Below are positions 1 to 11,666 of a stretch of DNA of 64,000 nt, piece after piece. Position numbers and translations under genes: made by a program. The DNA lies in NCBI RefSeq assembly GCF_000226095.1, contig NC_016477.1, positions 1,364,001-1,428,000 of the forward strand. Direction: 5' to 3'. Origin of the DNA: Thermothelomyces thermophilus ATCC 42464. Taxonomy: Eukaryota > Ascomycota > Sordariomycetes > Sordariales > Chaetomiaceae. The first letter of the stretch is position 1, and each line of letters begins with the position of its first letter. Below the pieces are notes generated by a model. The model worked only from the letters and a program-made list of their open reading frames with translations. It made no database searches and was not told the DNA's origin.

Positions 1-1705
1 TGAAGGCCACCAGCAACGCCGTGGACGAGTTTGCGCATGGTCGGACGCCCAAGGAGATGTCGAGGCCTACGACCACGACCAGGAACGGCTTCATGGAGGC
101 TCAGGGTTGCGGTGTCCAGGTCATCATGACTGCCAAGCTGGCCTTGGATATGGGCGTTCCGATCTATGGTATTCTGGCTCTTACCACGACAGCGTCGGAC
201 AAGATTGGGCGCTCGGTGCCTGCACCCGGCCAAGGTATCCTCACAACTGCTCGGGAGCACCGCGGCAAATACGAGTCGCCCCTGCTCGACATCAATTACA
301 GGCGGCGACAGATTGAACGCCGCACCAGGCAGATTGAGCAAGACAAGGAAGCTGATCTCGAGTACCTCGCGGCTGAGGCCGAAGCCCTCAAGGCTGACGG
401 TCGGTCGGAGGGTGAGGTCGCCGAATATGTCGCGGACCGCGCAAGACACATTGAAAAGGAGGCCGAGAGGCAGAAGAAGGAGGTCCTCCGCAGCTATGGC
501 AACAATTTCTGGAAGGGCGACCCGAGCATCGCTCCCCTGCGTGGTGCTTTGGCGACGTGGGGTCTCACGATTGATGACCTCGGTGTTGCATCGTTCCACG
601 GCACGTCTACCAAGGCTAACGACAAGAACGAATCCTCGGTCATCTGCCAGCAGCTTGCCCATCTTGGTCGTAAGAAGGGCAATGCTGTCCTCGGTATTTT
701 CCAGAAATACCTCACGGGCCACCCCAAGGGCGCTGCCGGTGCCTGGATGATGAACGGGTGCTTGCAGGTTCTCAATACTGGTCTTGTTCCTGGAAACCGC
801 AATGCCGACAACGTGGATGAGGTGATGGAGAAGTTTGACTACATCGTCTACCCGAGCCGCAGCATCCAGACAGACGGCGTGAAGGCGTTCTCGGTCACGT
901 CTTTTGGTTTCGGCCAGAAGGGTGCCCAGGCAATCGGCGTCCACCCGCGGTATCTCTTTGCCACTCTGGACAAGGAGACCTTCGAGGAGTACCGGGTCAA
1001 GGTTGAGGCTCGGCAGAAGAAGGCTTACCGCTACTTCCACAATGGCATGATCAACAACTCGTTGTTCGTCGCCAAGGACAAGGCACCATACACGGATGAG
1101 CAGCTCAGCTCGGTGCTCCTGAACCCTGACGCGCGGGCTACTGCGGACAAGAAAACGGGATTGATCACATTCCCTAGCAACTTCATGAAGCTGTCGGAAC
1201 AGACGCAGACTCACTCGGAGCGCAAGGCGACGCTGGAGTCGGTGCTTAGCCGGAACGCGCGGCAGCTGGAGAGCATCAACACGCGTGTTGGGTTCGATGT
1301 TGAGGATATCGCTGCCATAAACGCAGACAACGACACGTTTTTGGAGCGCAACTTTACTCCGGCTGAGATGCAATATTGCCTTGGATCGACCACAGGCCGG
1401 TCGCCTCAGAAGGCGTTTGCCGGGAGGTGGAGCGCCAAGGAGGCGGTCTTCAAGGCCCTGGGAGTTGCCAGCAAGGGGGCGGGTGCGGCCATGAAGGACA
1501 TTGAGATCCTGACGGATCAGAACGGGGCCCCAACGGTCAAGGTGCGTCTTCCTCGGTCTCACTGTGGCATGAAGTAGTAACTAACTTGGTTTAGCTTCAC
1601 GGTGCCGCCCAGGAAGCTGCTGAAAAGGCGGGCGTCAAAAGTGTGACTGTCTCGATTTCGTACACGGAGAACCATGCTGCCGCCATTGCGACGGCACAGC
1701 TATGA
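1..1705 (+). CDS. FAS2: Fatty acid synthase subunit alpha, C-terminal part (5' end outside window)
   Basis: This is the end of the cytosolic type I fungal fatty acid synthase alpha chain, which condenses acyl and malonyl units and loads its own carrier domain. The frame is already open at base 3 and no start codon lies in the window. The ketoacyl synthase end is seen through its two catalytic histidines, in [11 protein letters not shown] and in [13 protein letters not shown]. The catalytic cysteine must lie upstream. The last ~110 residues are the phosphopantetheinyl transferase domain, with VGFDVEDI and [11 protein letters not shown]. An intron lies at 1542-1594 (GTGCGT donor, branch CTAAC, TTAG acceptor, phase 0), and the second exon 1595-1705 ends in [15 protein letters not shown]. 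In-frame reading through the intron would stop early, so splicing is needed. The partner beta-subunit gene is not in view. Confidence 0.97.
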
Positions 1706-2630
1706 GAGAATTGGGATTCTTCAGGAGGAAGATTCGAAGTTCCTTGTGGAATGGGCTAGGATTATTATGATCATGTCTTGTAATTGCGCTTGAGGCAGCA
1801 TAAGTACGAGTTATCGGCTTGTAAATCGCGGCTTAGACGAGGTGCGCCTCGGGGCGTACCCATGTTGTAATCAAATGATTAGATAATGGTGTTCGGTTCA
1901 AAAGCGTTGGTTCCGCAATTGCTATTTTGCCCTCCATTTTCGGTCCCATCAAATCGGTCTAGCGGGGCGGTGTGATCCCCCATCTGCCCAACCTGCTGGG
2001 ACTGTGACGTCGGCGGTCTAAAAGCCAAGCTTGCGCCGCAGTCGCTGTGTGGTCGACCTCCAGCGTCAATCGGTGAGCTCGACGCACTTAGTCGGCTTGG
2101 GTTGATCTGGTTGATCTGTATGTACCGACCTCGAAATGACGAGAGATGCAGTGAGCGCAATCGTGGGAAGCGGCCAGCTGCGGGCGGCCCCCGGCGCTGG
2201 CCGAACTCCGCTCTTGAACCTTCCGCGGTTGGATAAGAGCGCCAAGACGGGACCCGCCCGATGGATCGCGGCGCGGGAAGTTGGACCTAGAACCGGGAGT
2301 TCGGAGGTTGGAGGTAAGGATGGCTTGAATGAACTACGGCAGGTAGGAGCGATTGTGTATAAAGAGTCCTTCCCTGGCTCCATTGATTTCGAATGATTCT
2401 CCTTTTGTGGGTTTTGGGGGCTTGTTCTCTCCTTTTCTTAGCTCCTACGATTGCGAGTGTTATTTAGACTTGTCCTCCGCCTTTCGACTCTATCGTGGAA
2501 TCTCTGAACGATTCGAGATTACGAGTTGGTTTGGCTCGTGAACCCGGGAGCCAGAAGTGATAGTGAGTGAGTGGTTGTGGATGAAAATTTCTCTGCGATC
2601 TCTTTTCCGTGTTCTGCAAAGCTGACAGAG
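1706..2630. other. Intergenic, FAS2 to guanine deaminase
   Basis: This stretch holds the FAS2 3' region and the 5' region of the guanine deaminase gene. The short open frames on both strands look like chance. I see no RNA gene or repeat. Confidence 0.6.
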
Positions 2631-2752
2631 ATGGTAGGTGTAGCTGTTGAGTCACCTCAGCGTGGTTCTTTCCGCGTTGTTACCTTGCAACGGCCAGCCA
2701 AGTGGGCTTGCATTTTCCCCTTTTCAAATTGCAGAAATCACCTTGGCACCCT

Positions 2753-4287
2753 ATGCGGCAGACCAATTTGGAATCCAGGAACAAGGTGTTCCTTGGCTCC
2801 TTTGTGCACAGCAAGGTGCTCGACGAGCTCGAGTACCTGCACCAAACGGCTGTCTTTGTCGACAAGTCCGGAACGATTGTCGCCATCGAGAAGGACTGCG
2901 ATGAGTCCAAAGCAAGGGAGACGGTACTCCCTCGATTGGGGTGGGCGGAGGCAGATGTGGAGGTTGTGAAGGCTAAAGAGGGACAGTTCTTCTTCCCTGG
3001 GTTTATCGGTACATCCCGTCAATTTTCATCACTCTTCTTCTGGTCGGGGTTCAGTTTCGCTCACTAGACACGATTCACCACTACTTCATAGACACGCACA
3101 TCCACGCTCCGCAATACCCCAACGCCGGGATATTCGGCAGCTCTACACTGCTTCAATGGCTCAAGACGTACACCTTTCCGATGGAGGCCTCCCTTTCGGA
3201 GGCGGCCAAAGCCCGCCGGGTCTACACGCGCGTCATCCGCAAGACTCTCTCCCACGGCACCACCTGCGCGGCCTACTACGCGACTATTGACGTCTCCTCG
3301 ACCAATCTCCTCGCCGACCTCTGCATGGGATTTGGCCAGCGCGCCCTCATCGGCCGCGTCTGCATGGACTCGGAGCTCTCTCCGGACTACTACCGCGACG
3401 CCTCCCCCGAGGCCTCCATCGCCGCCACCAAGGCCACCATCGCGCACATCCGCAGCATCGACCCAGCCTTTTCGCTCATCCGGCCCGTAATCACGCCTCG
3501 CTTCGCGCCCGCCTGCACCCTCCCCCTCTTGCGGCAGCTCGGGGCCCTGGCAGAGGAGACGGCCCTGCCGGTGCAGACGCACATATCCGAGAACAAGCCG
3601 GAAATCGCGCTGGTGCAGGAGCTCTTCCCGCGGTCGCTGACGGGCGCGGCGGACGGCTCGTACGCGGCCGTCTACGACGCGGCGGGCCTGCTCAAGCCGC
3701 GGACGGTGCTCGCGCACGCGGTTCACCTGACGGAGGGCGAGGCGGACCTGGTGGCGGCGCGGGGCGCCAAGGTCAGCCACTGCCCGTGCAGCAACTCGGC
3801 GCTGACGAGCGGCGCGGCCCCCGTCCGCCGGCTGCTGCTCGACCGCGGCATCGTCTGCGGCCTGGGCACCGACGTCAGCGGCGGCTACAGCGCCAGCGTG
3901 CTCGAGGCGGCGAGGCAGGCCGCCCTCGTCAGCCGCCACGTCGCGTTCGGGCCGGGCGGGCAGGAGCGGGACAAGCTCGGCGTCGAGGAGGTCCTCTTCC
4001 TCGCCACCAGGGGCGGGGCCGAGGCGGTCGGGCTCGGGGACAAGGTCGGCGGGTTCGAGGTCGGGATGGAGTGGGACGCGCAGCTGATCGGGCTGGGCGC
4101 CATCCGGGAGGACGGGGAAGAGGAGGAGGTGGATGATGAAGAGGGCGGCGGCGGCGGCGCCGGGAACGTGGACGTGTTTGGCTGGGAGAGCTGGCCCGAG
4201 AGGGTGGCCAAGTGGGTGTACGCTGGAGACGACCGCAACACCATCAAGGTGTGGGTCAAGGGGCGGTTGGTACATCAGCGAAAGTAA
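2753..4287 (+). CDS. GUD1: Guanine deaminase
   Basis: Zinc amidohydrolase that turns guanine into xanthine and ammonia in purine salvage and nitrogen scavenging. There are two exons, 2753-3008 and 3092-4287, with an 83-nt intron (phase 1) that splits the Asp of the first metal motif, DTHIHAPQYPN. Further metal and active-site signatures are VQTHISENKPE, VLAHAVHLTEGE and GLGTDVSGG. SHGTTCAAYYATID and the ending DRNTIKVWVKGRLV match yeast Gud1 closely. The product is about 483 residues, a usual length. An acidic and glycine-rich insert (EDGEEEEVDDEEGGGGG) lies near the C-terminus, at about the place where yeast Gud1 also has an acidic loop. The start is uncertain: ATG 2753 has a weak context, while ATG 2631 followed at once by a GTAGGT donor and a TTGCAG acceptor at 2734 would add seven residues in frame. 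Confidence 0.93.
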
Positions 4288-6208
4288 GGGGAGGGGACAC
4301 GGGGAAAAGGAAGAGACGAGTCTCCCAGGCCATCCCCATTTGGAGAAGCAACCAGCCGCAGTCCCCCCTCCCCTGAGCTCAAGCCTCAAATTGAGCTTCG
4401 TAGGGTGCGCATCTTGGGCAGTGCCCCTGCTGACTTATCGCGGAAGATGGTGGATCATGCCCATTCTCTAGGTATTAGATTATGTAAAATACGGTACACT
4501 AGATGGCGCTCATGGTCTTAGAACTCCTGGCTCACAGTTAGTCAAATACCATGTCCCTTATACTTCACAGATGTACATACAGATCTGGTCATTAGCGGAA
4601 GGCATGGAGGCTGCTCGCGGCCTGCGGCTGTGTAACATACATTAGAGCATGCTCCGCGTCTCGGGCGATCCGATTCGCTCACCTACGCTAGCTAGCAGTA
4701 CTTCGTACGCATGCCGGCAGTCGGTTCCTTGGGGATCGAGCGCGTCTGGTCGCAGGAGAGGGAGCCAGGAGACATAAAGTAGTTGACGAATGTAGCCACA
4801 CCATGGCTGTTTCACCGCCATGCGTAACTCTTGGGAAAATTCGTCGAGTCGCAAGTTTCTTCGCTTCTCTGCCGTCTCTCTCTCTTCATCGTTTTCCGGT
4901 GTTTGTTTGCTTGGGTGCACGTTCCGCTCCGTTATCCGACATCGGCTCGCGTATCATCTCGTAGGTTTTTTTTTTTTTTTTTCATTTTCTTTTCTTTCTT
5001 TAGTTCCCCAATTGTAACCCCGTCTCGGCAACATGGCGGCTCGCATGCCACGATTGACAGATGGACAAGCAAGCCCTGGATCGGCAGGCTACACTACTAG
5101 TACACAAAGGCAGGGAGCTCCCCCGTCTTGTCCAAGTTGCCAATGTGGAGATTGAATCATCACTTGAGAGGGGTAGTAGAACCTTGTTTGTTCCGAGGCT
5201 CATTCGCATTTGGATTGTATATGATCTGTACACTGCCGACTTCATGTAGATGCATACCAAGTCCACTATCACCGTATGTTGTATGTATACTAGAGCGAGG
5301 TCGATAGTTCGTGGGACACTCGCGCGTGATTGTATGCATACCTAGTTAATAACGCAGTCCAGAGTTTGGTGATCCCAGACAGTGCGGCCAGGTGAGCTGG
5401 AAGCGGGACAAAGGACAGCACGAGCTAGTGTAACTTAACTTGCTAATGCAATGCATCAGCCACACATGCGGGCTGTTGTTAAACCTTTTCTTACTTCTGC
5501 TCGAGCCAATGACCTCCAATCCAGCATGCCAAATCAGGCAGTGCTCGCCAAAACCCGCCAATCTCGGCTCAGCTCATTTTTCTGAATTGTTGAGGGCGCA
5601 CGATCGCGCGTGCGTGACTCTTGGGGCTCAGTTGCCCAGAAGTCTTGGAACCAAGGCTTTTGCCCCACCCTCCCAGCACAGCAGTCTTCTTGTGGGGCAG
5701 CTGACCTGGCCCCAAACGCTACCCTCTTCAACCTACTCTCTTGGCGCCCAGACGCGGAAGGCGATGCCCCTCCGTTTTCCCAGTTCCTTGGTCCCGACCA
5801 AGGCCATCGCTTCTGCGGGAAACCCTTGCGAGGGGCCGCCCCTTGTCAAGCATTGGGATGCTCGCAATGGTCCGTTTTGGTAGGTAGTCGCAGCGGGCGC
5901 CTGCCTGACAGGGCTGCGTGAGCGGAAACGGAGAGACGCGGTCTTGACTTTTTTTACTGGGCGCTGGTGAATAAGAGTCGGGGTGCTCCCCCGCGCTCTT
6001 TGGGCTCGTTGCTTGCTGGCCGTGCCATTTCGCAGCCTGTATCTCTAACTCTGTATTCTTTAACGAGACGCACCAGAAACCGATCGATTTAAACGCTCTC
6101 CTGTGTGGTCTCGTGGTCTCGTGGTTGACCTTGGCAACCACCACTCAACAAGTGTTTATCATCAGCCAGCCCGCGAAAAGTACGCTTCCGAAACAGATCG
6201 CCATCAAC
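4288..6208. other. Intergenic, about 1.9 kb
   Basis: No convincing gene. It contains a T-rich run near 4966-4982 and a TGTACATAC motif at 4572-4580 of the type that recurs through the window. The open frames here have no recognisable domain and atypical composition. Confidence 0.6.
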
Positions 6209-7029
6209 ATGCCCGGCGGAGGACTTTTCGGCGTCGGCGTCCCGCCGTCGCAGCCTGTGTGGCTCCTGTACATCAAGATCGCCGTGCTGGTCCTCTCCCT
6301 CGTCATCATGGGCATCTCGGGCTATGTCCTATCACTGACGAACGGCGGCGCCGCCTCGCTCGACATGTTCGCTGTACGTAACCGTGAAGAGTGCTTCGCT
6401 TCCCGCGGGAGCGGACGTGACGTTGCTGACAGCACTGCGCAAAAAAAAAGGCCATCTTCAGCCTCCTCGTGTACGGCGCGGCCGGCGCTCTCGAGCTCTG
6501 GTCTCCCAATAACCTCTTCCGTGTCGGCGGCCTCGTCTGCTACCCCCTTAGCATCATTTTCTGGCTCTCCGCCTGGGCCTGGTCGGCGAGCCAGTCGTCG
6601 GCCTGGATGTCGCTTAATGGCTGGTGGAAGGCCGGTACGATTGGCGGGTGCCTCGGGGCCTGTGCCGGAATTGGTGCGCTCATCTGGTATGTTGGGAATG
6701 CACCTCCCCCCTCTCCCTCGGATAGATGTTATTGAGGCGCTCGCGACTGACTCTCTCTCTCCAGGATCCTTGCCATCGTCCACCTCTTCTTCTTCATCCG
6801 CGCATGCCTGAGCGATTCCGGGGCCGCTGCCGGCGTCGGCCAGGCGGAGCTCGGCCAGGTCAAGCCCGAGGGCCAATCCCAGCAGTACCAGCAGCCGTAT
6901 CCTGCCCAACAACCGTATCCGGCCCAGCAGCCCTATCCAGCACAGGACCCTTACGCGCCCCAGCAGTATCCCCAGCAGTATCCCCAGCAGTACCCCCAGC
7001 AGCAGACGTCGCCGTATCCTACTCAGTAA
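6209..7029 (+). CDS. Small four-helix membrane protein, MARVEL-like, with Gln/Tyr/Pro repeat tail
   Basis: Predicted 221-residue membrane protein with three exons: 6209-6373, 6451-6686 and 6765-7029. The introns have GTACGT and GTATGT donors, and phases 0 and 2 join the frames cleanly. Four hydrophobic segments are visible: VWLLYIKIAVLVLSLVIMGI, FSLLVYGAAGALELW, a segment around CYPLSIIFWLSAWAW, and a segment around IGALIWILAIVHLFFFIRA. The arrangement resembles fungal MARVEL-domain proteins, which sit in the plasma or vesicle membrane. The C-terminal tail is cytosolic by that model and carries tandem YPAQQP and YPQQ units, a proline- and tyrosine-rich linker. The family assignment rests on topology only. 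No catalytic motif is present. Confidence 0.8.
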
Positions 7030-7788
7030 GCCGCTGGGCGGGGCGCAATATCGGCGAGATTGTTGGCTTAGCTTGGATTGAGGCGCCGCAATCGGGTTTC
7101 CCGCGACCGGTTCTCCCCCTATGGTCTCGAGTCTGCTTTGGATAATAGAGTGTCCTTTTTCTTCGTCCGAACTACGCGACACACTAGCGATGTTTTCGGG
7201 GTCCTATCAAGTTATTTCGCTAGAGCTATTACAAATTGATACCCGGCTTGTCTCTGAGCACGACAACTTTTCCTTCAAAGTTTCCATGTCAACCACCTAG
7301 CCAGGCGAAAACGTGAGCAGCAAGATGGAGGACGCAGGGAGCGCGGCGGCGGCGTTTGAGGCGTATATTCGCAGATGTAATGAGAGGGAATGCATGGGAC
7401 CCCGTTCTGCGCCTCGCCCTGGTCGCATGCACTGTTCGGAACGGGCTGAAACATGCATATTGTTCTGCAGTACATACGTACTCCCTACAGTCTGTACGAT
7501 GGAGTTAATGCAGCCTCACTACGGATTACGGATTACATAGTACGAAATGTGAGCTCAACCCTAACCCTACCAATGTGCATGCAGCACCGCCGGCGCCGCG
7601 TTGTTTAATTGACGCGCTCACAAAAACGCGTCTCGCGTCAAACATCCCGGTCTCGAACATTGAGGCAACATCGGCTACGGAGGAATCCGTAACAGCACAG
7701 CACACCACCAACGTCAATCATCCCTCCTCCCACCGGGACAGCACTGTCTTACTGGCCGCGGAATAATGATTATTGTAGTCGGAGAACA
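7030..7788. other. Intergenic region upstream of CTF18
   Basis: Non-coding. It contains two tandem telomere-like units (see the separate entry at 7557-7569) and a sequence close to the TGTACATAC motif near 7470. Nothing else is supported. Confidence 0.6.
7557..7569. promoter_or_regulatory. Telobox-like double repeat upstream of CTF18
   Basis: AACCCTAACCCTA is two telomeric units 220 bp before the CTF18 start codon. In fungi such interstitial units are known binding sites for Tbf1/Reb1-type factors in promoters. That it acts so here is inference. Confidence 0.4.
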
Positions 7789-10700
7789 ATGCTAGCGCCG
7801 TCATCACCAATCGCCTTTCCTCCCAGTTCCTCGCCCGCTCCCAGCAGCAAACGGCCACGGCCAGCCGACGCGCCCAAACCGCCCAAACCGCCAAAGCCCC
7901 GCGTTCTTGGCGGCTTCTTGGCCGACTCCGACTCCGACGACGATGACGACGACGATGATGAAGTCATTACGGACGAGCCGTCGCCGAAGCGGCGCATGCT
8001 CCACCGAGGTACACAACAAGACGCCCAGGCCGGCTTAGACACGGGCGCTGGAGCCGGAGCCGGCGCGGCGAGGGCAGAGGATCCCTTGATGAACGAGACA
8101 ATGTCGGCGGCCCAGGAAGTCGTGTCGACACCGCCCGACAGCCAGACGCAGGACGACCTGAGGGAAGAAGCAGAGCGCTACGAGCGCCTATTTGGAACCC
8201 AGGGTTTGCCCACACTCGCAGCCTTCACCAGCAAGGATCCCCGCCCGGCTTCATATCATGTCTCGACATGCTCCGGCCAGATGGTGCCCATCCGCGAGCG
8301 CAGGCCGGCCGCCGCCGTCCCCTACGCCCACATGGTGGCAGCGCGCTCCAGGACCAAGGAAGGGCGCGCACACAGGAGCTACTACGGCGTCGCCATTCAC
8401 GAGCTCATCGACAGCGCCAACAAGGAGCTCGCCGAGGCCCGCAAGACGTCCGGATCCGCGAATGCTACAACGCCTCTCACCCCGCCTGCCAAACCCGACA
8501 GGCCCGTCCGCTCCGTCGAGGCTCAGCAAAGCAACCCCAAGAGACCCAAGCGCACCATGCTGTGGACCGAGAAGTACCGTGCCCGCACCTTTATGGACCT
8601 CTGCGGCGACGACCTGACAAACCGCCAGGTCCTCCGCTGGCTCAAGCGCTGGGATCCCATCGTGTTCCCCCACGCGGCCAACAAGAACAAGCCGGCCGTC
8701 AGGCGCCACGGTGCCCAGCACCACCAGCATGCCGGCCAACCACCGGAGGAGGAGAAACCGCACCGCAAGATCCTCGTGCTGCACGGCCCGCCCGGTCTCG
8801 GCAAGACCACCCTGGCCCACGTCTGCGCGCGCCAGGCGGGCTACGAGGTCATGGAGATCAACGCCAGCGACGAGCGAAGCAGGGACGTGGTCAAGGGTCG
8901 GATCCGCACCAGCCTGGCAACCGAGAGCGTCAAGACGGTGGAGCACAAGAAGCCCGATCCTGGCAAGCAGCAGAAGGTGGCCCGCCCCGTCTGCGTCGTC
9001 GTGGACGAGGTCGACGGCGTCGTCGGCGGCTCCGGCGCCTCGGGCGACGGCGGGTTTGTCAAGGCCCTGATCGACCTCGTCATGCTGGACCAGAAGAACA
9101 GCAGTGCGAGCGGTTCCGCCGCCGCCGCCCCCGGTCCGGGCCGGAGGAAGAAGAAGTCGGACGATTTTAGGCAGATGAGGCCCCTCATCCTCATCTGCAA
9201 CGACGTCTACCACCCCTCGCTGCGGCCCTTGCGCCAGTCCGGCCTGGCCGAGATCGTCCACGTTGGGAAGCCCACGGTGGAGGCGGTTGTTGGCAGGCTC
9301 AAGACCATCTTCGAGAAGGAGGGCATACCCTGCGAGAAGGATGCCGCCAGGAAGCTGTGCGAAGCAGCGTGGGGCATGACCAGCGGCATCGACGCCAGGC
9401 GGGGAGCCGAGAGCAACGCTGAGGGCGACCTCCGCGGCGTCATGGTCGTCGGCGAGTGGGTCGCAGGCCGGCTGAGGGCAGCCTGCCCCGACGGCGCCAC
9501 CCCGACCCTCACGCGACAGTGGGTTGACAAGCATATCATCCGCGACCTGGCCCACGGCGGCGGGGGCGCCAGAGGTCTCGGGCGCGGCGGGACCAGGGAG
9601 ATTGTCAACCGAATCTTCCAGGAAGGCGCCGGGTTCCCGAAACAGTCGACCCCGGCCGTTCAGCCATCCAAAAACACCATCCACGAGCAACCCCAGGCGC
9701 AGCTCGGCGTTTCCGAGCAGCAGAAGAAGTATGCCATGGCCCGTCTGCAGGAGATGATTGACTCGTCCGGCGAGGTCGACCGCATCATGACCGAGGTCTT
9801 TCTCGAGTACCCCAACCGCGACTTCAACGACGACTCCTTCATGACGAAACCCGACCTTGCCTACGAGTGGCTGCATTTCCACGACACCTGCTCCTCCCGC
9901 CTCTACTCCAGCCAGGAGTGGGAGCTGGTCCCCTACGTCAGCCAGCCGATCCTGGCCTGCCACCACCTCTTCGCCTCCCCGCGGCGGCACCAACCGCACA
10001 CAACAATGTCCGGCTACGGTGCGAGGTGGGGCGAGGAAGCAGACGACGGCGAGGCCGACGCTGCTCCCTTGCCCTTCTCGGGCCCGCGAGCCGACTACGC
10101 CGCGCACGAGGCCGAGAAGGCGAACCGCGCCGCTCTGCAGGCGCTCCATGCCCAGCTCCCGCCAACCCTCACCCGCGCCTTCCGCAGCCCCGAGCACATC
10201 GCGACCGACTTCCTCCCTTACCTCGTGCGCATCGTCTCCCCGGACGTGAAACCCGTCGTGGTGGGGGGCAGCGCCGACAAGGGCGGCGCCGTCGCCTCGG
10301 TCAGGAGGGAGAGCGAGAAGGCCATGGTCAAGCGCGCCGCGCAGGTGCTGGCCGAAGTCGGCATTGCGCTGCACAAGGGGAAACTCGAGTCCGACGTGAC
10401 GGCCGGACCGGCAGGGCGAACGCAGTGGGTGTATCGGATGGAACCGTAAGTGTTTGAAAATAAAATAACTAATTTTCCTAAAACAAAAAAAAAAAAATCC
10501 CATAACCCCATCAACAACTATACTCTCATCGCTAACCTTGAACTCACCCACAGGGATCTCGACGCACTCGCCACATTCGAAACAGCCTCCGCCTACATCC
10601 TCGCGTCGCAGGCCCCAACCCGCTACGCGGTCCGTCAGGTCCTCGAACAGGAGCTCCACAAAGCCCTCGCCCAGAAGGAGAGCGCGGCGAGACAGGCCCG

Positions 10701-11046
10701 GCTCCGATCAGGCGAGGGCGGCGCTGCTGGCGATGGCGGGCGACAGCAGCAGCAGCATGCCCCGGGCAGCGGTGACGACGACGGCGACGAATACAAGGAG
10801 AACGCCAACAGTCACAGCCACTCGAAGATGGCAGCGGAAAGGGCGGGCGTCGCGGTCAAGAGGGACTTCTTTGGCCGGGTCATTGTCGAGCGGCCGCTGG
10901 CCGAGACGGACGCGAATGCCGGGAAGAGGATCAAGAGGAAGCAAGACGCTGGCAAGGCCGGGAGAGTGTGGGTTACGTATAACGAAGGTCTTAACAACGC
11001 CGTGAGGAGGCCAATATCCTTGGAGGACTTTTTGAGGGGATTCTAA
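7789..11046 (+). CDS. CTF18: Chromosome transmission fidelity protein 18 (alternative RFC large subunit)
   Basis: Large AAA+ subunit of the Ctf18-RFC clamp loader, which with Ctf8, Dcc1 and Rfc2-5 handles PCNA at replication forks and supports sister chromatid cohesion. Exons are 7789-10445 and 10554-11046. The intron has donor GTAAGT, acceptor CACAG and phase 2. The product is about 1,049 residues. After an acidic, disordered N-terminus (DSDSDDDDDDDD) comes LWTEKYRARTFMDL, the usual clamp-loader opening. Then come Walker A GPPGLGKTTLAH near residue 333, the sensor-like EINASDERS, and Walker B VCVVVDEVDGVVGG near residue 400. The last exon has KRDFFGRVI and a terminal YNEGLNNAVRRPISLEDFL, the conserved Ctf18 tail that docks Dcc1-Ctf8. 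The DFFGR motif and tail separate it from Rfc1 and Elg1. Confidence 0.95.
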
Positions 11047-11666
11047 AGCATGATATGTTTTACACCCCGAATCAATGACTGAGGTGTTGTATGAGCAGAT
11101 ATGAGATGAATACGCTGCTTTTTGGGACGTCTGTGTCGTGTTTACTTGGACTGGCCGTGTGTCCGGCATTGATCAAGCGTCGTCTGTCATTGCTCCACAC
11201 ACTTCTTTACACTATTAAACACTTAAGACTCCCGCGCATTGCCCCGCCCTCCGGCTTGGCAACGGACGGCGACGGGACGATTCCCCGGCCGGCGGCCGAT
11301 CCCGGCTCCACGTCCCGGCCGGGGGAGCTCCACAAGCTGGGCCCGCATAACTTTCCTGGGGACTTCTTAATAACACTGGGTTCAAGCTCAGACATTTCTC
11401 AGTTCGGGCAATGGCAAAAATGTCCGTGAGAGAAACCCCAAAGACGTGTTATCGTGGCCGATCATGACGAATGCAACTTACATCCGTTCCCCTTCTGTAT
11501 TGTAATGATATCTCTCCAAAAAATAATAACATCGCCGTTCTAATGAACTGGCCCCCATGGCCGCTAAACATTAGACAAATGAATCCAAAAAAAGACACAT
11601 TCAGAACAAGTTTTTTTAAAAAAAAACCAAGAGATATCTGCCCATCCGTCCCGCCGACCGCTCCAC
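11047..11666. other. Convergent 3' intergenic region
   Basis: The space between the CTF18 stop and the sulfate permease stop on the other strand. It holds only 3' flanking sequence and A/T runs near 11580-11640. No gene is seen. Confidence 0.6.

Noticed and set aside
3064-4389. 441-codon minus-strand open frame
   Set aside because: It is the GC-rich antisense shadow of guanine deaminase. The product is Arg/Ala/Gly-rich with no domain.
8251-10659. 802-codon minus-strand open frame
   Set aside because: Antisense shadow of CTF18, caused by high third-position GC. No ATG-led domain and no intron logic.
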